14,101 nucleotides of DNA from positions 908 to 15,008 of the forward strand of contig JAGWBE010000038.1 in NCBI GenBank assembly GCA_021296055.1. The letters run 5' to 3'. Every line of letters starts with the position of its first letter. The first letter of the stretch is position 1. The notes beneath the pieces are model-generated. The model was not told the DNA's origin. It was given only the letters and a program-made list of their open reading frames with translations, and ran no database searches. This document shows, one piece after another, positions 9,202 through 14,101 of the stretch. Made by a program: the position numbers and the translations under genes. The DNA comes from Dehalococcoidia bacterium. Lineage in GTDB: Bacteria > Chloroflexota > Dehalococcoidia > Lucifugimonadales > Australimonadaceae.

Positions 9202-9375
9202 TGCCCCTCCACTCCGTCATTCCCGCGAAACGGGAATCTCGCTTCGATTGGTGCCCCTCCACTCCGTCATTCCCGCGAAAAGCCTGCCCCGTACTTGATA
9301 CGGGGCGGGAATCTCGCTTCGATTGGTGCACCTCCACTCCGTCATTCCCGCGAAAGCGGGAATCCCGCTTCGATT
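9202..9375. repeat. Tandem array of three family B units
   Basis: Units start at 9202, 9252 and 9327. Each reads TGCCCCTCCACTCCGTC (TGCACC in the third), ATTCCCGCGAAA, a GGGAATC arm and CGCTTCGATT. Units 1 and 3 are about 50 bases. Unit 2 is 75 because its hairpin loop holds an extra hairpin, CCCCGTACTTGATACGGGG (9288-9306), also found at 7701-7719. The variable spacing and palindromic units distinguish this from a CRISPR array. Confidence 0.85.
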
Positions 9376-9412
9376 ACGGCGGGGCGGTGGGGTGGTCGTC
9401 CGCCGGAGGGAT

Positions 9413-9425
9413 AGGTTTCAAACCT
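9413..9425. promoter_or_regulatory. Palindrome AGGTTT-C-AAACCT upstream of glmS
   Basis: An AT-containing 6-base palindrome with a 1-base centre in otherwise GC-rich DNA, about 95 bases upstream of the glmS -10 box. It could be an operator or another dispersed repeat; the sequence alone cannot say. Confidence 0.2.
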
Positions 9426-9455
9426 GTCCTGCCTTCCCGTTCCCTTCCCCTTCCG

Positions 9456-9481
9456 TTCGTCCTGAGGGGAATCGAAGGACG
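9456..9481 (+). repeat. Family A repeat with compensated stem change
   Basis: TTCGTCCTGAGGGGAATCG followed by AAGGACG. Compared with the usual copies both outer arms are changed (GCCCT to GTCCT and AGGGC to AGGAC), so the pairing is kept. It ends about 37 bases before the glmS promoter box. Confidence 0.75.
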
Positions 9482-9517
9482 AATGGGGCGGGGGCGGGCG
9501 GGGCGCTTCCCCGCCCG

Positions 9518-9526
9518 TGCTAGGCT
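9518..9526 (+). promoter_or_regulatory. Extended -10 promoter of glmS, leaderless
   Basis: TGC-TAGGCT carries the extended -10 dinucleotide TG one base before a TAnnnT hexamer. The hexamer ends 7 bases before ATG 9534, so the mRNA should start at or next to the start codon. No Shine-Dalgarno and no -35 are visible. Confidence 0.5.
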
Positions 9527-9533
9527 TACCCCT

Positions 9534-11381
9534 ATGTGCGGCATCTTCGCCTACGTCGGCCCGCGCGAGGCGGCGCCGCTCCTGCTGGAAGGCCTGCGGC
9601 GCGTCGAGTACCGGGGCTACGACAGCGCGGGCGTCGCCGTCGCCAACGCACGCGGCGCCGTCCACGTGCGCAAGGCGGCGGGCAAGCTCGACTCCCTCGC
9701 GCGCCTCGTCGCGGCGGACGCGCCCGCCGGCTCGTGCGGCATCGGCCACACGCGATGGGCTACCCACGGCAAGCCGACTGACGACAACGCCCACCCGCAC
9801 ACCGACCCCTCGGGGCGCGTCGCCGCCGTCCACAACGGCATCGTCGAGAACCACCTCGCGCTGAAACGCCGCCTGACCGACGCGGGGCGCGTCTTCGCGT
9901 CCGCCACCGACTCGGAGGTCATCCCACACCTAGTGGAGGCGCGCGTATCGGCGGGCGCCGACCTGGCGGACGCGGTGCGCGCGGCGGCGGCGGAACTCGA
10001 TGGCGCGAACGCCGTCGTCTGCCTCGACGCGCGAGACCCGCGCCGCCTCGTGGCCGTGCGCCTCGGCAACGCGGGCGGCTTGGCCGTCGGCTACGGCGAC
10101 GGCGAGATGTTCGTCGCCAGCGACCTGCCCGCCCTCGCCGGGCTTGCGGCGCGCGCCCTGCCGCTCGCGCCCGGCCAAGTGGCCGACGTCACGCCGGAGG
10201 GCGCGCGCATAACCGACCTATCGGGCAAGCCCACAGCCGCCGCGCCGCTGACGCTCCCCGCCGACGCCGTCGCCGCAGCCAAGGGCGGCTATCGCCACTT
10301 TATGCTGAAGGAGACCCACGAACAGCCGGAGGCGGCGATGAACGCGCTGCGCGGGCGCATCGCCTTCGACTCCCCGGCGCTCACCGTGCACGAGGCCGGC
10401 TTCACCGACGCGGAGGCCGCCGCCTTCAAGCGCGTCGTGCTAGTAGGCATGGGCACCAGCCTGTTTGCGGCGCAGTTGGGCGCGCTCTACCTCGAAGAAC
10501 TCGCGCGCATCCCCGCCTCCGCCGAGGATGCCTCGGAGTTTCGCTACCGCCGCCCGGTGCTCGACCGCGAGACACTGGTCGTCGCCGTGGCGCAGTCGGG
10601 CGAGACGGCGGACACGCTGGAGGCGATGCACGCGGCGCAAACGGCGGGAGCGCGCCTGTTGGCCGTGGTGAACGCGGAGGGCAGCCAGGCGACGCGCTTG
10701 GCCGGTAACACGCTGTTGCTGCGCGCCGGGCCGGAGATTGCCGTCGCCTCCACCAAGACCTTCACCAACGCGCTCGTCTGCCTGCTGCTGACGGCGCTGG
10801 AATTGGGGCAGCGGCGCGGCGTTCTCGACGAGGAGGCCGTCACCGCCCACGTCGGAGCGTTGGCGCACCTGCCCGCGCTGCTGGGCGAGGCCATCGCGCT
10901 CAACGACGGCGCCTACCCGCGCTTGGCCAAGCGCTACGGCGCGATGCGGCGCTTCCTCTACGTCGGGCGCGGACGCCTCCTGCCCATCGCCCTCGAGGGC
11001 GCGATGAAGCTCAAAGAGGTGAGCTACATCCACGCGGAGGGCATGTCGGCGGCGATGATGAAGCACGGGCCCATAGCGTTAGTGGACAAGGAAACGCCCG
11101 TCGTCGCCCTCGCGCCCGCCCACGGCATGCGCGACAAGATGCTGGCCAATATCAACGAGGTCGCCGCCCGCGAGGGACCCGTCTTGGCCGTCGCCACGGC
11201 GGGCGACGACGAGGTCGCCGCGCTGGCGTCCGACGTGCTGTGGACGCCGCCCGGCGCGCCGCTGCTCGAGCCGATCGCCGCCGCGATTCCGCTACAGCTC
11301 CTCGCCTACCACGTCGCCCTGCACACCGGCGCCGACGTAGACCAGCCCCGCAACCTCGCCAAAAGCGTAACCGTAGAGTAG
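9534..11381 (+). CDS. glmS: Glutamine--fructose-6-phosphate aminotransferase (isomerizing)
   Basis: Makes glucosamine-6-phosphate from fructose-6-phosphate and glutamine, the first step to UDP-GlcNAc for peptidoglycan. The protein has 615 residues (E. coli 609). The N-terminal glutaminase domain starts MCGIFAYVG and Cys2 is the nucleophile, which fixes ATG 9534 even though the frame is open 168 codons upstream through repeats. HTRWATHG (72-79), HNGIVENH (100-107) and Asp126 complete that site. Two SIS domains follow (about 290-425 and 460-600). Glu488, Lys492, Glu495, His511 and Lys610 correspond to E. coli Glu481, Lys485, Glu488, His504 and Lys603. DVDQPRNLAKSVTVE is the standard ending. One oddity is that the usual GEL before KHGP is AMM here (507-509). 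No ribozyme-like leader is present; the message appears leaderless. Confidence 0.98.
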   Translation: MCGIFAYVGPREAAPLLLEGLRRVEYRGYDSAGVAVANARGAVHVRKAAGKLDSLARLVAADAPAGSCGIGHTRWATHGKPTDDNAHPHTDPSGRVAAVHNGIVENHLALKRRLTDAGRVFASATDSEVIPHLVEARVSAGADLADAVRAAAAELDGANAVVCLDARDPRRLVAVRLGNAGGLAVGYGDGEMFVASDLPALAGLAARALPLAPGQVADVTPEGARITDLSGKPTAAAPLTLPADAVAAAKGGYRHFMLKETHEQPEAAMNALRGRIAFDSPALTVHEAGFTDAEAAAFKRVVLVGMGTSLFAAQLGALYLEELARIPASAEDASEFRYRRPVLDRETLVVAVAQSGETADTLEAMHAAQTAGARLLAVVNAEGSQATRLAGNTLLLRAGPEIAVASTKTFTNALVCLLLTALELGQRRGVLDEEAVTAHVGALAHLPALLGEAIALNDGAYPRLAKRYGAMRRFLYVGRGRLLPIALEGAMKLKEVSYIHAEGMSAAMMKHGPIALVDKETPVVALAPAHGMRDKMLANINEVAAREGPVLAVATAGDDEVAALASDVLWTPPGAPLLEPIAAAIPLQLLAYHVALHTGADVDQPRNLAKSVTVE

Positions 11382-11390
11382 CCCGCTCCG

Positions 11391-11416
11391 TTCGCCCTGA
11401 GGGAACTCAAAGGGCG
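11391..11416 (+). repeat. Family A repeat after glmS
   Basis: TTCGCCCTGAGGGAACTCAA followed by AGGGCG, starting 10 bases after the glmS stop. It is the only repeat in the tandem gap between glmS and the LRR gene. It can form a CGCCCT/AGGGCG stem but has no T-run, so it is not a standard intrinsic terminator. Confidence 0.8.
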
Positions 11417-11440
11417 GGAGGAGGCAGGCGCCGACTCCCC

Positions 11441-11446
11441 TATACT
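11441..11446 (+). promoter_or_regulatory. TATACT -10 box of the LRR lipoprotein gene
   Basis: One mismatch to TATAAT, 34 bases before ATG 11481, giving a leader of roughly 28 bases. There is no -35. The leader ends in a perfect tandem 9-mer, CGAGTGTTA twice (11464-11481), whose last A is the first base of the start codon, and it has no Shine-Dalgarno. Confidence 0.4.
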
Positions 11447-11480
11447 GCCCGGCGCGCCGCGCGCGAGTGTTACGAGTGTT

Positions 11481-12224
11481 ATGAGCATGGTCAACAGCAT
11501 TTCCGAAAGCCGCCCTCTCTGCGCCGCGCTGGCGGCGTTCGCGGCGCTGACCTTCGCCGCGCTCCTGACCGCCTGCGGCGCCGACGCTCCGACGCCCACT
11601 CCCCGGCCAACGCCAACCGCAGCGCCGACAGCCACGCCAACGCCTATTCCCGCCACAACGCCCACAGCAGCGCCAACTGCCACGCCTACGCCGAAACTAT
11701 CGGACAGGGAGGCGCTGGTCATTCTCTACAACGCCACTGGCGGGCCAAACTGGACGGACAACACCAACTGGCTGAGTGACAAGCCAATCGGTGCATGGCG
11801 CGGCGTCACCACCGACGATAACGGGCGAGTGACTAGCCTGGCCCTCTACGACAACGAGTTGAGCGGCGAGATACCGGCGGAGTTAAGCAGCCTCTCCGGG
11901 CTGATATCTTTGTCCCTCGACGGCAACGAGTTGAGCGGCGCGATACCGGCGGAGCTGGGCAACCTCTCCAATCTGATATATCTGCACCTCAACTCGAACG
12001 AGCTGAGCGGCGAGATACCGGCGGAGCTGGGCAGCCTCTCTAACCTTAGAGAGCTGGCCCTTGACAGCAACCGGTTGAGCGGAGAGATACCGGCGGAGTT
12101 GGGCAACCTCTCCGAGCTTGAGGGGCTGGAGATTAGCGACAACCGACTCATTGGGTGCGTGCCCGCTAGTTTGCGGAGCGTGCCGGACAACGACTTCGAC
12201 CAGCTCGGGCTGCCCTTCTGCTAG
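11481..12224 (+). CDS. Leucine-rich-repeat surface lipoprotein with a TP-rich linker
   Basis: Probably an outward-facing binding or adhesion protein; the ligand is unknown. The 247 residues start with a signal peptide ending in lipobox LLTAC (Cys32). An extended Thr/Pro/Ala spacer covers about 36-71. Then comes a cap domain (LSDREALVILYNATGGPNWT...NWLSDKPIGAWRGVTT), the form that precedes plant-receptor-type LRRs in bacteria. Four complete 24-residue LRRs run from residue 121 to 216 (pattern LxxNxLSGEIPAELGNLS), followed by a fifth partial repeat. A two-cysteine end (GCVPASLRSVPDNDFDQLGL, then PFC) probably forms a capping disulfide. The four units are exactly 72 bases each and very similar in DNA. 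ATG 11487 is an alternative start; neither has a ribosome site. It ends 25 bases from the convergent EVE gene. Confidence 0.9.
   Translation: MSMVNSISESRPLCAALAAFAALTFAALLTACGADAPTPTPRPTPTAAPTATPTPIPATTPTAAPTATPTPKLSDREALVILYNATGGPNWTDNTNWLSDKPIGAWRGVTTDDNGRVTSLALYDNELSGEIPAELSSLSGLISLSLDGNELSGAIPAELGNLSNLIYLHLNSNELSGEIPAELGSLSNLRELALDSNRLSGEIPAELGNLSELEGLEISDNRLIGCVPASLRSVPDNDFDQLGLPFC
11841..12128 (+). repeat. Four tandem 72-base LRR-coding units
   Basis: Units begin at 11841, 11913, 11985 and 12057. The 20 bases AGCGGCGAGATACCGGCGGA recur with at most one or two changes, and differences concentrate in the solvent-exposed codons. This suggests recent internal duplication and scope for copy-number change. 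Confidence 0.85.
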
Positions 12225-12249
12225 GTCGGCGCTAGACGGCGCCGCCTAG

Positions 12250-12759
12250 TCATTGCCCCGTCCGCCCTGAGGGAATTCGAAAGGCGAACTCCTCTCCGCT
12301 ACCCGCGCCGCCCATCGACAACACCGTCTTGAACTCCGCCTCAGTCACTGGCTGCACGGACAACCGCCCCTGACGCACCAGCGCCATCTCGCTCAGCTCC
12401 GGCGTGCGCTTCACCTCCTCCAGCGACACCGGGCGGGGCAGGGGATGCAGCGGCGCGATGTCCACCATCCACCAGATGGGCTTCTCCGGCGTGCTCTTCG
12501 GGTCGGGGTGGTCGGAGGCCGCGTCCCACGCCGTGTAGTCGGGGTAGCCCGCCCGCGCCACCTTGGCCACGCCGACGACGGCGGGCGGCTTGCTGGCGGA
12601 GTGGTAGAACAGCACCAAGTCATCCACCCGCATCTCGTCGCGCATGAAGTTGCGCGCCGTGTAGTTGCGCACGCCGTCCCACTCCGCCACCTGATCGCGC
12701 ACCAAGTCGTCCCACGAATAGGCGCTCGGCTCCGACTTCACCAGCCAGTAGTTGGGCAT
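12250..12759 (-). CDS. EVE-domain protein with a repeat-derived C-terminal tail
   Basis: EVE domains belong to the PUA/YTH-like fold and are thought to bind modified bases in DNA or RNA; the role here is unknown. The 169 residues start MPNYWLVKSEPSAYSWDDL, then WDGVRNYTARNFMRDEMRVDD, VLFYHSASKPPAVVGVAKV and WWMVDIAPLHPLPRPVSL, all standard for the family. ELSEMALVRQGRLSVQPVTE and FKTVLSMGG close the domain. ATG 12759 is preceded by GGGGGAGG with 7 bases spacing, an excellent ribosome site. The last residues (FAFRIPSGRTGQ) are translated from a family A repeat on the opposite strand, and the stop at 12250 lies just beyond it. A TATGGT box (complement of 12787-12792) is a possible -10. Confidence 0.93.
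   Translation of the reverse strand: MPNYWLVKSEPSAYSWDDLVRDQVAEWDGVRNYTARNFMRDEMRVDDLVLFYHSASKPPAVVGVAKVARAGYPDYTAWDAASDHPDPKSTPEKPIWWMVDIAPLHPLPRPVSLEEVKRTPELSEMALVRQGRLSVQPVTEAEFKTVLSMGGAGSGEEFAFRIPSGRTGQ
12261..12286 (+). repeat. Family A repeat inside the 3' end of the EVE gene
   Basis: TCCGCCCTGAGGGAATTCG followed by AAAGGCG. It lies wholly within the coding frame on the other strand and supplies about nine codons of the tail. One outer base pair is lost compared with the family consensus. Confidence 0.75.
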
Positions 12760-12813
12760 ACCGCAACCTCCCCCGCATATCCCCCAACCATACGGCAACC
12801 CGCCCCGGCGCAC

Positions 12814-12902
12814 GCGGGGTGCGCCGAGGGGCGGCCAGCCCCACGGCTGGGGGCGTGGGGGTATCCCCCACAGAAGGTTTTTTCTTCTTGGGGTGGGGCT
12901 GG
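12814..12902 (+). repeat. Family D element, copy 3 (D3)
   Basis: In the divergent gap between the EVE gene and the 13009 gene. It has the best-paired form: CCAGCC-CCAC-GGCTGG (12835-12850), GTGGGGG-TAT-CCCCCAC (12855-12871) and AGAAG/CTTCT around a GTTTTTT loop (12872-12888). GGGGTGGGG (12890-12898) follows. Confidence 0.8.
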
Positions 12903-12924
12903 AGAAGCAGAGTAGTTGCACAAG

Positions 12925-12961
12925 AGTCTCCGAAAGCGGGGAGCGGAATCTCGCTTCGATT
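12925..12961 (+). repeat. Degenerate family B unit
   Basis: GTCTCCGAAAGCGGGGAGCG followed by GAATCTCGCTTCGATT. The left arm is worn away and the right arm and tail match the array before glmS. It follows element D3 and lies about 40 bases before the promoter of the next gene. Confidence 0.6.
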
Positions 12962-12996
12962 CTGGCTAAATCGTGCGCCGCGCTCCGCCCAGGGCG

Positions 12997-13002
12997 TACA
13001 CT
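12997..13002 (+). promoter_or_regulatory. TACACT -10 box, leaderless start of the 13009 gene
   Basis: TACACT ends 6 bases before ATG 13009, with no Shine-Dalgarno and no -35. This is the same layout as at glmS and the epimerase, and it supports the start at 13009 over an in-frame GTG at 12973. Confidence 0.45.
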
Positions 13003-13008
13003 ATCCCT

Positions 13009-13395
13009 ATGCGACGTTACGCCCGCCGAGCGCTCCGCTTGTACCTGCCGATGCTGTGCGCGCTGCTCGCGCTCTACCCCGCCTTCGGCCCCATCGCCGA
13101 CGCCGGGTACGCCGAGCGCCTGCCCTGGCACAGCCACGTGCAGCAGATAGGCGCGCACCTCCACGCCTACGACCTGGCGGGGCACGCCGACGCCGACTCC
13201 ACGAACGTCGGCGCGACGCCCGGCGACGGGCACGGCGCGGCGGGCGTCGGCGGCTTGGCGGGCGCCTTGACCGCCGCCGTCGTCATCGCGGCGCTCGGAC
13301 TGCTTGCCCTCGTTCGGGCGCGTCCCGCGCGAATCCCCAACGGCGCGCCCCTCTTCCGCGAGCCTCGCCCTCCCTGCGGCTTAGCCGCCGCCTGA
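13009..13395 (+). CDS. Exported, membrane-anchored His-containing protein of unknown function
   Basis: I do not recognise the family. The 128 residues have an Arg-rich start (MRRYARRALRLYLP) and a first hydrophobic segment (MLCALLALYPAFGPIADAG) that looks like a signal peptide or anchor. The short outer region is His-rich (WHSHVQQIGAHLHAYDLAGHAD...GHG). A second membrane helix follows at about 83-101 (AGALTAAVVIAALGLLALV), and the tail is basic and Pro-rich with one Cys (PLFREPRPPCGLAAA). The His cluster would suit metal binding, and the layout resembles small proteins near copper or oxidase-assembly genes, but this is inference. It is first of three exported-protein genes in a row; its promoter box sits directly before the ATG. 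Confidence 0.7.
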   Translation: MRRYARRALRLYLPMLCALLALYPAFGPIADAGYAERLPWHSHVQQIGAHLHAYDLAGHADADSTNVGATPGDGHGAAGVGGLAGALTAAVVIAALGLLALVRARPARIPNGAPLFREPRPPCGLAAA

Positions 13396-13400
13396 GCATT

Positions 13401-13417
13401 GCCGGGCCGCGCCCGGC
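13401..13417 (+). other. Perfect GC hairpin between two exported-protein genes
   Basis: GCCGGGC-CGC-GCCCGGC lies 6 bases after the stop of the 13009 gene and about 30 bases before the next start. No T-run follows, so it is more likely a partial terminator or mRNA-stability element within an operon than a full terminator. Confidence 0.4.
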
Positions 13418-13447
13418 CAATCCTATCCAAACGCAAAAGAGGAAATC

Positions 13448-14014
13448 GTGCGCTCACTCCCGCGCGGCAGCCGCCGAGCGCTGCCCGCCGCCATCGCCGC
13501 CGTCGCCGTGGCCATCCTCGCCGCGCCCGTCGGCGCTCACGTCGACCATCCCGACGCCATCGACCTGTTCAACGGGGTCAGCGGCCCCTACGCGCTCCGC
13601 GTCGTCGCCACGCCCTACGTCGGCGCGCTCGAAGTTACCGCCGTCGTCGCGTCCGGCGGCGAGGCGGACGCGGACGGCGTCGGCGCCGTCCGCGTAACTA
13701 TGTCGGCGCGCGCGGCGGACGGCTCGGAGTCGGTCGGCCCGGCCCGGGCGATGGCCAACGACCTGAGCCGCCCCGACGACTACTGGGCGGTGCTGACGCC
13801 ACGGCAAGCGGGCGCGTGGGTGGTGATCGTCGAGGCGGACTCGGCGCTCGGCGCGACGCGGCTGGAGCTGCCGTTGACGCTGCGCGAGCGCGGCGGCGGC
13901 TTCCCGTGGGCTGCGGTCATCGCCGTTATGGTGGTGGCCGGGCCGATGGCGCTCAGCCTCGGCCTGGCGCGCCGCCGCAGAAGAGCGCGCGCCCTCCGAA
14001 AGGAGAAACGATGA
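13448..14014 (+). CDS. Membrane-anchored protein with one extracytoplasmic beta-type domain, unknown function
   Basis: The 188 residues have a signal peptide (ALPAAIAAVAVAILAAPVGA, cleavage likely before HVDHPD). A domain of about 120 residues with alternating beta-like strands follows (GPYALRVVATPYVGALEVTA, VRVTMSARAADG, YWAVLTPRQAGAWVVIVEAD). A membrane helix comes next (about 154-174), and the tail is very basic (RRRRRARALRKEKR). The strand pattern and the closing phrase about gain of an applied agent (AGAWVVIVEAD) recall YtkA/FixH-like domains found near copper and oxidase-assembly genes, but I cannot confirm it. The start is GTG 13448 with AGAGGA about 7 bases before. The stop overlaps the next ATG (ATGA), so the two are translationally coupled. 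Confidence 0.75.
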   Translation: MRSLPRGSRRALPAAIAAVAVAILAAPVGAHVDHPDAIDLFNGVSGPYALRVVATPYVGALEVTAVVASGGEADADGVGAVRVTMSARAADGSESVGPARAMANDLSRPDDYWAVLTPRQAGAWVVIVEADSALGATRLELPLTLRERGGGFPWAAVIAVMVVAGPMALSLGLARRRRRARALRKEKR

Positions 14015-14101
14015 CCGCAACGCGAACCGCGCTCGCAGCGGCGCTGCTGCTGGCGGCATGCGCTCTGGCCGCGTGCGGCGGCGGCGAGCCGCAAGACCTG
14101 A
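14011..14101 (+). CDS. Lipoprotein, 5' end only (cut by window edge)
   Basis: ATG 14011 overlaps the stop of the previous gene, with AAAGGAG at 13999-14005. The 30 visible residues (MTATRTALAAALLLAAC, then ALAACGGGEPQDL) are a lipoprotein signal peptide with two possible lipobox cysteines, Cys17 and Cys22. Cys22 followed by GGG is the likelier. The short Gly-rich start would fit a SCO1-like copper chaperone, but nothing visible proves it. Confidence 0.7.
   Translation, partial: MTATRTALAAALLLAACALAACGGGEPQDL

Noticed and set aside
9202..9375. CRISPR array
   Set aside because: There are only three units, themselves palindromic and close together, with no unique spacers of constant length and no cas genes nearby.
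9030..9533. A 168-residue N-terminal extension of GlmS
   Set aside because: It is translated D, A and B repeat DNA. The glutaminase nucleophile must be the residue after the initiator Met, which fixes the start at 9534.
6201..13008. Mobile genetic island or prophage
   Set aside because: There is no transposase, integrase, phage gene or tRNA junction, and base composition matches the flanking core genes. The repeats are short and non-coding.

Overview
The window is GC-rich (third codon positions overwhelmingly G or C) bacterial chromosome. The gene content suggests a free-living member of the Chloroflexota (Dehalococcoidia/SAR202-like). The reasons are a plant-type LRR lipoprotein with a TP-rich linker, an FKBP/SlyD lipoprotein, an EVE-domain protein, an AspRS with a non-discriminating signature, many GTG/TTG starts and promoters without a clear -35. 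That placement is an inference; no rRNA or other decisive marker is present. No phage, transposase, CRISPR array, tRNA or rRNA was seen.

Layout. (1) 1-1672, minus strand: a small membrane-associated protein followed by the first 473 codons of aspS, which runs off the left edge. (2) 1822-2733, plus: a LysR-type regulator divergent from that unit. (3) 2836-6200, plus: the classical protein-quality-control operon tig-clpP-clpX, with an 8-base overlap and then a 1-base gap between genes. (4) 6201-13008: single genes in alternating orientation (sugar-nucleotide epimerase -, FKBP lipoprotein +, VOC-fold protein -, glmS +, LRR lipoprotein +, EVE protein -). The gaps here are filled with four families of short non-coding repeats, named A, B, C and D in this annotation. 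(5) 13009-14101, plus: three closely spaced exported proteins (an anchored His-rich protein, a membrane-anchored extracellular domain protein, and a lipoprotein cut by the right edge).

How the genes work together. Trigger factor catches nascent chains at the ribosome, and ClpX feeds unfolded substrates to the ClpP serine protease. GlmS makes glucosamine-6-phosphate for envelope polymers, and the epimerase interconverts nucleotide sugars, probably also for the envelope. The last three genes look like one translationally linked secretion or metal-handling unit, but their function is not shown by the sequence.

The most notable content is the repeat landscape. Family D, a structured element of about 90 bp with three potential hairpins, sits in all three divergent gaps between 6.2 and 13 kb and in no convergent or tandem gap. 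Families A, B and C crowd gene 3' ends. There they appear to have replaced the end of a VOC-family gene, losing its last metal ligand, and supply the final dozen residues and stop codon of the EVE gene. Three genes have a TAnnnT -10 box only 6-8 bases before the start codon and no Shine-Dalgarno, pointing to leaderless mRNAs.
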